From contig JBLHMK010000092.1 of the NCBI GenBank assembly GCA_047621945.1, positions 1-10,984 of the forward strand: 10,984 nucleotides of DNA. Reading direction: 5' to 3'. Shown here one piece after another: positions 5,975-10,984 of the stretch. This DNA is from JAFMKE01 sp047621945. Its GTDB lineage: Bacteria > Bacteroidota > Bacteroidia > Chitinophagales > UBA8649. The notes below the pieces were generated by a model, which was not told the origin of the DNA, made no database searches, and was given only the letters and a program-made list of their open reading frames with translations. A program made the position numbers and the translations under genes. Numbering within the stretch: position 1 is the stretch's first letter; the number at the start of each line of letters is the position of its first letter.

Positions 5975-6481
5975 ATGCGTATAAATATTTTTTTGCCTAC
6001 CCTTGTTTTAATGCTTGGATCTTGTCGATCAAATTCCTCAAAAAGCCTTGAATTACAGCAGTTTAGCGAAATTAAAGTGAGTGAATTTAAGAAAAAAAAA
6101 GTTGGTATAAATACTACACTTAGATTTTATAATGCTGAAGAAAAAACTCTAAATATCAGCTACATAGAGTGTGATATTGTAGTAAATGGCAAAGATGTGG
6201 GAACCTTCATCAAGAAGAAAAACCACGATGTACCTGCGAAATCAATATTTGAACTACCCATTCAAGTTGATTTTAAACCAGAAAATGCCTTTCTTAATTT
6301 GGATTATGGAATGGTTAAAATCAAATCAGATGTCGTAAGTGATGTAAGTATTGAAGGATATCTTTTAAGCCGTCAAAACGGTAACGAAGAAAAAGTATTA
6401 ATCAGCGCTCGTCAAACGGTACTATTTTCCAACAATAAGGATTTATACATTGATGAGGCTGGCAAAATTCAAGAAAAGTAA
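5975..6481 (+). CDS. Lipoprotein with LEA-type-2-like domain
   Basis: The 168-residue protein opens with a lipoprotein signal, MRINIFLPTLVLMLGSC, with lipobox LGSC at 14-17 and C17 as the lipidated residue. The residues after C17 (RSNSSKS) lack the acidic stretch used for surface export in some Bacteroidota, so a periplasm-facing anchor is the simpler reading. Residues 41-96 resemble the LEA type 2 (WHy-like) beta-sandwich: VGINTTLRFYNAEEKTLNIS, CDIVVNGKDVGTF, then VPAKSIFELPIQVDF. The role of bacterial members is unclear; protection or envelope-structure roles are guesses. Nine consecutive A bases at 6092-6100 encode lysines within the frame. It is followed after 22 bases by a paralogue-like gene on the same strand. 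The start ATG at 5975 gives an ideal signal peptide. Confidence 0.75.
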   Translation: MRINIFLPTLVLMLGSCRSNSSKSLELQQFSEIKVSEFKKKKVGINTTLRFYNAEEKTLNISYIECDIVVNGKDVGTFIKKKNHDVPAKSIFELPIQVDFKPENAFLNLDYGMVKIKSDVVSDVSIEGYLLSRQNGNEEKVLISARQTVLFSNNKDLYIDEAGKIQEK

Positions 6482-6503
6482 AGTGTAAAGGCGCCTACTC
6501 TTC

Positions 6504-6965
6504 ATGCTCTCTCTATTCTTTTTACTCTTTGCCGCAGGAAATATTCAAGCAGCGGAAAGTCCAGAATTCATCAAAACCAAAGATTGGAAATTGCAAAAAA
6601 TAGGGACTACAAAAATGGTCTTAAGCTGTAAGGCCGTCTTTTACAATCCAAACAAGGCCAAGGCCAAATTGCTTGGGATAAATTTTAATGTTCTATTGGG
6701 TGACACCAAAGCTGGGAAAATTAATCAAATAGACCGGAAAGTAAAGATTAAAAAAAGGCAAGCTTTTGAAATTCCCTTGCGCATCGTTATCGACCCTGAG
6801 TCCAATGTTTGGACAAGCATAAAAGGTATCCTTAGTGCGGTAAGCATGCAAGATTTTGTCATCCATATCCGTGGTTCAATTCAAGTTCGTGTTTTAGGAA
6901 TACGATTAAAAATTCCTGTAAATGAAAGCGAAGAACTCAATTTAAATGAACTGCTAATCAGTTAG
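6504..6965 (+). CDS. Small exported LEA-type-2-like protein
   Basis: The 153-residue protein has the same layout as the gene before it: a polar lead, a strand with VFYNPNKAKAKLLGINFNVL (about 45-64), GDTKAGKINQ, KIKKRQAFEIPLRIVI (about 82-97), then a C-terminal beta segment. The N-terminus MLSLFFLLFAAGNIQAAES looks like a signal peptide cleaved after IQA or QAA, but with the ATG at 6504 it has no positively charged n-region. The frame upstream reads RRLLF directly before this ATG and is closed by a TAA at 6486-6488; an ATG at 6453 in the same frame precedes that stop. AAAGG at 6487-6491 is a possible ribosome site. A lost or altered start is discussed in the findings. The specific function is unknown; it is likely cotranscribed with the preceding lipoprotein. 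Confidence 0.68.
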   Translation: MLSLFFLLFAAGNIQAAESPEFIKTKDWKLQKIGTTKMVLSCKAVFYNPNKAKAKLLGINFNVLLGDTKAGKINQIDRKVKIKKRQAFEIPLRIVIDPESNVWTSIKGILSAVSMQDFVIHIRGSIQVRVLGIRLKIPVNESEELNLNELLIS

Positions 6966-7050
6966 ATTTAAGCTAATTTTCTGCTCTCTAAAAAGCGCTC
7001 CACATACCTTTTTTACTTCTTAATTCGTTAAATGCAAGTTGTTGATAAAT

Positions 7051-7071
7051 AAGACTTGAAGCTCAAGTTTT
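7051..7071 (+). terminator. Possible intrinsic terminator after the LEA-like genes
   Basis: AAGACTTGA at 7051-7059 can pair with TCAAGTTTTT from 7063 on, around an AGC loop, giving a stem of up to nine pairs with one G-T. The core ACTTGA/TCAAGT is followed by a T tract at 7068-7072. The stem is AT-rich and weak. It lies about 86 bases beyond the preceding stop. The same region has TTG at 7056-7058 and TATTATTG at 7077-7084 (18-base spacer), a poor promoter candidate for the next gene. Confidence 0.35.
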
Positions 7072-7118
7072 TAATTTATTATTGTAACATCATAGTAGAA
7101 AATTGAATATCTCCAATT

Positions 7119-10100
7119 ATGAAGAACCTTTTAAAAGTCATTTTAGGCATACTTTTTCTTATTCAAATCAATGTATTGATTGGTCAAGAGACGAGTTATT
7201 ATGCTGAGAAAAACAAGCACCTCAAAGAAGGGCTAAGTCTTATGGATCAAAAGCTTTACGCTCCTGCACAGCTCGAATTTGAGTTGTTAAACAAGGAGCT
7301 ACAAGAAGCTAATGATAACGACGAATATACCCTCCACATGTTTGCCGATTTCTACTACGCATACTGTGCGGCGAAGTTGGGCCAGGGCAATACCGAGTTA
7401 CTTTTTACTCGGTTCATAGAGGCTTATCATGAGACCACTTTACGAAATAAGGCATATTTCGAACTAGGAAGCTATTATTTTAGGAAAAACAAGACCGTAA
7501 ATGCCGTAAAATGGTATGAAAAAGTAGACACTAAACAGTTAAGCAATGATGAATTGATTGAATACAAATTCAATTTTGGATACGCCTATTTCAGAAGAAA
7601 AAAGTTTGATGAGGCTAAGCCATTGTTCAAGTCTATCAAAGATGCTAAGCACAGTTATAGCGAACCCGCAACTTACTACTATGGCTTCATTAATTTCTAT
7701 GAAGAGAATTACAAAGAAGCTGAGAAAAGTTTTATTAAGCTTAAGGATTCAAAATTGTACAAAGATGCGGTCCCTTATTATTTGACGCAGTTATATTTCT
7801 TACGTAAGGATTATGAATTAGTAATATCCTATGCAGGTCCATTGTTGAGAAATCCTAGCACAGACAACATTAAAGAGATTGCTCATATCGTGGGTCAAGC
7901 TTACTTTGAACTAGGTGACTATGAAAGCGCCACTCCATTAATTGAGGCCTACATCGTGGATGCAAAAAAAGTAAGTAAAGAAGAATTATACCAATTAGCC
8001 TACGCTCAATACCGAACGGCTAATTATCGCGATGCTGTAAATAACTTTCAGCAATTAAATGTTTTGGAAGATTCATTAGGGCAAAATGCAACCTACTGTT
8101 TAGCTGATTGCTACTTAAAAACAGATGACAAGGTTAAAGCAAGAGATGCATTTTCTCAAGCCGCCTCATTGGATTTTGATCCAATAATTAAGGAAACTGC
8201 TAGCTTTAAATATGGGAAACTATCTTACGAGTTATCTTATACTAATCAAGCGATTACTAGTTTAAGCGGGTTTCTTAATGATTACCCCAATAGCGCTTAT
8301 ACCAATGAGGCGGGGAATCTATTGAGTCAAGCTTTGTTAGAAACGAAAAATTACGCTAAGGCCATAGAAATTTTAGAGACTTACAATGTAAGTGGACCCG
8401 CCGTAGAAAAGGTTTATCAGATGGTTTGCTACTATCGTGGAGTGGAATTATACAATGATAAAAAATATGCGGAGTCTATTATTTACGTTAATAAATCGAT
8501 CAATACACCTATAGATAACGACATCCTAGGTTTAAGCATCTTTTTGAAAGGGAACATACAATATGAGTTGGGGAATTATGCCAATGCAGCTAGTGAGTTC
8601 ACCAAGTTCAAACAGTTTAATATTAAAGACCAAAACACGGGAACATACGCTTCCAAAACTTTAGCGAATTACAACTTAGCTTACTGTAATTTCAAGGAAA
8701 AGAATTACTTAAGTGCGGCTAGTTTTTTTGAACAAACTATTAAAAATCCAGGAGCGATTAATGGCACTAACCAACGGATTATCCCAGATGCTTTTCTACG
8801 TAATGCGGATTGCTTGTTTATGACTAAAAGCTATAACAAAGCGATTAACAATTATGACGAAGTAATCAATCAAAACTGGCAAGGTGCAGAATATGCACTG
8901 GTGCAGAAAAGCGTGATTAACGGTCTGCAGGGCAACTACATAGAAAAAGTAAACACCTTGGAATATTTGAATAGCAACTACCCGAACAATATATATAAAG
9001 ACTATGCGCTTTATGAAATGGGAAATGCCTTTGTAAATGTGGGGAATTTCAATAGTGCAATCGTTAAGCTTAAGATTCTAACTGCAACATATCCGAGCAG
9101 TTTGTATGCGGCGAAAGGTTTCCTAAAACTTGGCTTTGCCTATTTCAATACTCAACAAGAAGAAAAGGCTTTGGTGGCGTATAAAAAAGTAGTACTCGAC
9201 TATAAGAGTACCGAAGAAGCAAAGGAAGCTTTGCGAGCGCTTAAAGAATTATACATATTCCTAGGTCGACCAAATGATTATTTGGCATTTGTACAAAATC
9301 AAGCAGGCATTACCATATCTGCTACGGAGCAAGACAGTTTGCTTTTTGAAGCTGCTGAAAATCAATATTTAAGCGGAAATTGCACGAAAGCTTTACCTTC
9401 TTTAAGTGAGTACATTCAGCTATTTCCAACTGGCAATTTTATAGTTTCTGCTACATACTATCGCGCAGATTGTTTCTTTAAATCAAACAACTTCGATGAG
9501 GCATATCTAGATTACAAAAAGTTGATTGGTTTTGGGGCGAGTAAGTATCAAGAAAACGCATTACTTAAGGCCACATACATTGCGTATGAGATACAGAATA
9601 ATTATGTAGAGGCTTTGTATTTATATTACGAATTGAAGAACAAAGCAAGCTTACAGAGTAATCAGGAAATTGCATTAATTGGTATGCTTAGGTGCAACTT
9701 CAAATTGAAAAATTATGAGGAAGTAATCACTAATGCAACTGCGGTTTTATCTAATGCTGCAATGACAGAAGAGGTAAAAACTGAAGCTACTTTTTACAAG
9801 GCAAAAGCTTTATTAGAAAAGAACAAATATCAAGAAGCGGAAGCATACTTCGAGCAAATTGTAAGCACGGTAAGTATCAGTGCTATTAAAGCAGAATCGG
9901 CGTACAGTTTAGCTTATATCCTGCACAAAAAGTATTTGTACGAATCTTCTAATTCAGCATGCTTTAAAATAAAGAACGATTACGCTTCTTATGAATATTG
10001 GGTGGTTAAAACCTTTATTCTAATTGCTGACAACTATGTTATGCTCGATAACATTTTCCAAGCAAAAGCCACGCTACAAAGTATCGTAGATAACTACAAT

Positions 10101-10229
10101 GGAGATCAAGCTCTTTTGCAGGAAGCCAAGGACAAGCTAGCCAAGATAAAAGCAGATGAAATAGAAAATACCAAAGTGGATTTAAATTTGAATCCAAGCG
10201 ACACCATACAATTTGACAATTTCAAATAA
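7119..10229 (+). CDS. Large secreted TPR-repeat protein
   Basis: The 1036-residue protein opens with a signal peptide, MKNLLKVILGILFLIQINVL, then IG before the likely cleavage at G22/Q23. Almost the whole remainder is a tetratricopeptide solenoid. I count roughly 18-20 helix pairs of the form Yx-x-G/A-x-xYx...YxxAxxxF, such as FGYAYFRRKKFDEAKPLFKS, YYGFINFYEENYKEAEKSF, HIVGQAYFELGDYESATPL and YNLAYCNFKEKNYLSAASFF. Several units have the YPNS/YPSS turn seen in BamD/YbgF-like repeats (about 430, 653). The C-terminal 30 residues (EAKDKLAKIKADEIENTK) form a charged helix, then a polar tail. No enzyme domain is visible. TPR solenoids act as protein scaffolds; export to the periplasm, probably bound to an outer-membrane partner, is inferred. 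The next gene, 8 bases downstream, encodes an outer-membrane barrel, a pairing I recall from Flavobacteriia. The start ATG at 7119 is preceded by an A/T-rich leader with no clear Shine-Dalgarno. Confidence 0.9.
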   Translation: MKNLLKVILGILFLIQINVLIGQETSYYAEKNKHLKEGLSLMDQKLYAPAQLEFELLNKELQEANDNDEYTLHMFADFYYAYCAAKLGQGNTELLFTRFIEAYHETTLRNKAYFELGSYYFRKNKTVNAVKWYEKVDTKQLSNDELIEYKFNFGYAYFRRKKFDEAKPLFKSIKDAKHSYSEPATYYYGFINFYEENYKEAEKSFIKLKDSKLYKDAVPYYLTQLYFLRKDYELVISYAGPLLRNPSTDNIKEIAHIVGQAYFELGDYESATPLIEAYIVDAKKVSKEELYQLAYAQYRTANYRDAVNNFQQLNVLEDSLGQNATYCLADCYLKTDDKVKARDAFSQAASLDFDPIIKETASFKYGKLSYELSYTNQAITSLSGFLNDYPNSAYTNEAGNLLSQALLETKNYAKAIEILETYNVSGPAVEKVYQMVCYYRGVELYNDKKYAESIIYVNKSINTPIDNDILGLSIFLKGNIQYELGNYANAASEFTKFKQFNIKDQNTGTYASKTLANYNLAYCNFKEKNYLSAASFFEQTIKNPGAINGTNQRIIPDAFLRNADCLFMTKSYNKAINNYDEVINQNWQGAEYALVQKSVINGLQGNYIEKVNTLEYLNSNYPNNIYKDYALYEMGNAFVNVGNFNSAIVKLKILTATYPSSLYAAKGFLKLGFAYFNTQQEEKALVAYKKVVLDYKSTEEAKEALRALKELYIFLGRPNDYLAFVQNQAGITISATEQDSLLFEAAENQYLSGNCTKALPSLSEYIQLFPTGNFIVSATYYRADCFFKSNNFDEAYLDYKKLIGFGASKYQENALLKATYIAYEIQNNYVEALYLYYELKNKASLQSNQEIALIGMLRCNFKLKNYEEVITNATAVLSNAAMTEEVKTEATFYKAKALLEKNKYQEAEAYFEQIVSTVSISAIKAESAYSLAYILHKKYLYESSNSACFKIKNDYASYEYWVVKTFILIADNYVMLDNIFQAKATLQSIVDNYNGDQALLQEAKDKLAKIKADEIENTKVDLNLNPSDTIQFDNFK

Positions 10230-10237
10230 AGATCACT

Positions 10238-10984
10238 ATGAGGCATTTATTGAAGATAAGTTTAGTATTATTCCTTGGAGGAATAACTGTACTGCAAGCA
10301 CAAGAAGGTTCAGGCCTGGATACAGAAGATATAACCGTAGTTAAAGATTACGAAGCTAGAATTGCTGATGCACAAAAGATAAATGTAAATCCGAAAGTGG
10401 CAGATGTAGAACTACCTGCTCCAGAATTGTCATATAATGTACCAAGTCGTTTGCTGGAGTTAAAATACCCTCCACATAGCATGAAGCCATATTCTATGCC
10501 AAAGGTAAAAGCCACCGACTACAATCATTCTTATATCAAATTAGGATTTGGGACGCAATATTCTCCCCTAGCAGAAATGGTATATATCAATAAAGATATA
10601 GATGATTTAGAGTTTGGTGCTTCCTTCAAGCATTTATCATCTTATGGCCAAAAAGTAGAAAATCAAAAATTCAGAGATAATCAATTGGGTGTTTTCGCTA
10701 AATACAACTTAGAAAAAGTACTTATTGGTACTAATTTCAAGTTTCAGCAAGACGTAGATTACTTCTATGGCTACAATCAAGAAGACACCACCTTTTCCGC
10801 AGATGATGTAAAGCATAGAGTAAGAGAAATTGGTGGAGATATAAGTATTCAAAATGGGGCTATAGGTAAAAAGAACTTTGACCACAAGCAGGTTATTACC
10901 ACTTCATTTGCTAATGACAACTTTAAAGTCAATGAATGGTTTTTAAACTATCGAGCAGATTTCACCAAGGTGAATAAGAATACA
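10238..10984 (+). CDS. Outer-membrane beta-barrel protein, N-terminal part (cut by window edge)
   Basis: The frame opens at ATG 10238 and remains open for 249 codons to the window edge, so the C-terminus is missing. Residues 1-21 form a signal peptide ending VLQA, followed by QEGSG. A periplasmic N-terminal segment, DITVVKDYEARIADAQKINV at 31-50, is typical of the barrel proteins that follow long TPR genes in Flavobacteriia, often labelled TonB-dependent receptor-like. From about residue 98 alternating aromatic beta-strands begin: YIKLGFGTQYSPLAEMVYI, LEFGASFKHLSSYG, LGVFAKYN, LIGTNFKFQQDVDYFYGYN. The HLSS motif is characteristic of that group as I recall it. No plug domain is visible in this part. 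The product probably inserts in the outer membrane and partners with the TPR protein. It starts 8 bases after that gene's stop, so the two are one operon. Confidence 0.8.
   Translation, partial: MRHLLKISLVLFLGGITVLQAQEGSGLDTEDITVVKDYEARIADAQKINVNPKVADVELPAPELSYNVPSRLLELKYPPHSMKPYSMPKVKATDYNHSYIKLGFGTQYSPLAEMVYINKDIDDLEFGASFKHLSSYGQKVENQKFRDNQLGVFAKYNLEKVLIGTNFKFQQDVDYFYGYNQEDTTFSADDVKHRVREIGGDISIQNGAIGKKNFDHKQVITTSFANDNFKVNEWFLNYRADFTKVNKNT

Noticed and set aside
6092..6100. Run of nine A bases as a phase-variation switch
   Set aside because: The reading frame is continuous across it and it simply encodes lysines; a single sequence cannot show slippage.
7558..7785. Plus-strand open frame inside the TPR gene
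   Set aside because: It is an out-of-frame shadow of the TPR repeats.

Overview
The window looks like chromosomal DNA of a low-G+C member of the Bacteroidota, probably Flavobacteriales-like. Four things support this. Several genes have a Bacteroidota-type TAnnTTTG minus-7 promoter box. Shine-Dalgarno sequences are weak or A-rich, and several starts are GTG or TTG. The gene content is typical of the phylum: DUF1599 beside folP, a beta-type DAHP synthase, CvfB, DUF2797, and a very long secreted TPR protein ahead of an outer-membrane barrel. No phage, transposase, CRISPR or rRNA/tRNA sequence was recognised, and no stretch above 300 bases lacks a gene.

Left part (1-3673, minus strand): four tightly spaced genes that look like one operon, read right to left. 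They are a ribulose-phosphate-epimerase-like barrel fused to two CBS domains, the DAHP synthase aroF, the S1/winged-helix RNA-binding protein cvfB, and a DUF2797 zinc-cluster protein cut by the window edge. The first two genes suggest a link between pentose-phosphate flux (erythrose-4-phosphate supply) and entry into the shikimate pathway. A promoter box sits almost directly on the GTG start of the first gene.

Middle (3674-5974): a 210-base spacer carries two copies of a dispersed palindromic element with ends GAGATTGC...GCAATGAC. Next come folP (minus strand) and, divergently, a DUF1599/Nmad1 protein. Both start with TTG, and their promoters lie in a 34-base spacer. The DUF1599 gene overlaps, tail to tail by 20 bases, a P-loop kinase resembling deoxynucleotide kinases and the N-terminal kinase domain of dCMP deaminase fusions. 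This stretch has a folate and nucleotide theme.

Right part (5975-10984, plus strand): envelope genes. Two tandem LEA-type-2-like small proteins (the first a lipoprotein) are followed by a stem-loop with a T tract. Then come a 1036-residue secreted TPR solenoid and, 8 bases later, the start of an outer-membrane beta-barrel protein that runs off the window. The last two probably work together at the outer membrane.

The most distinctive items are the epimerase-CBS fusion beside aroF, the two palindromic repeats, the LEA-like gene whose signal-peptide frame is interrupted by a stop, and the TPR/barrel pair. I see no clear evidence of a wholly new defence or mobile system.
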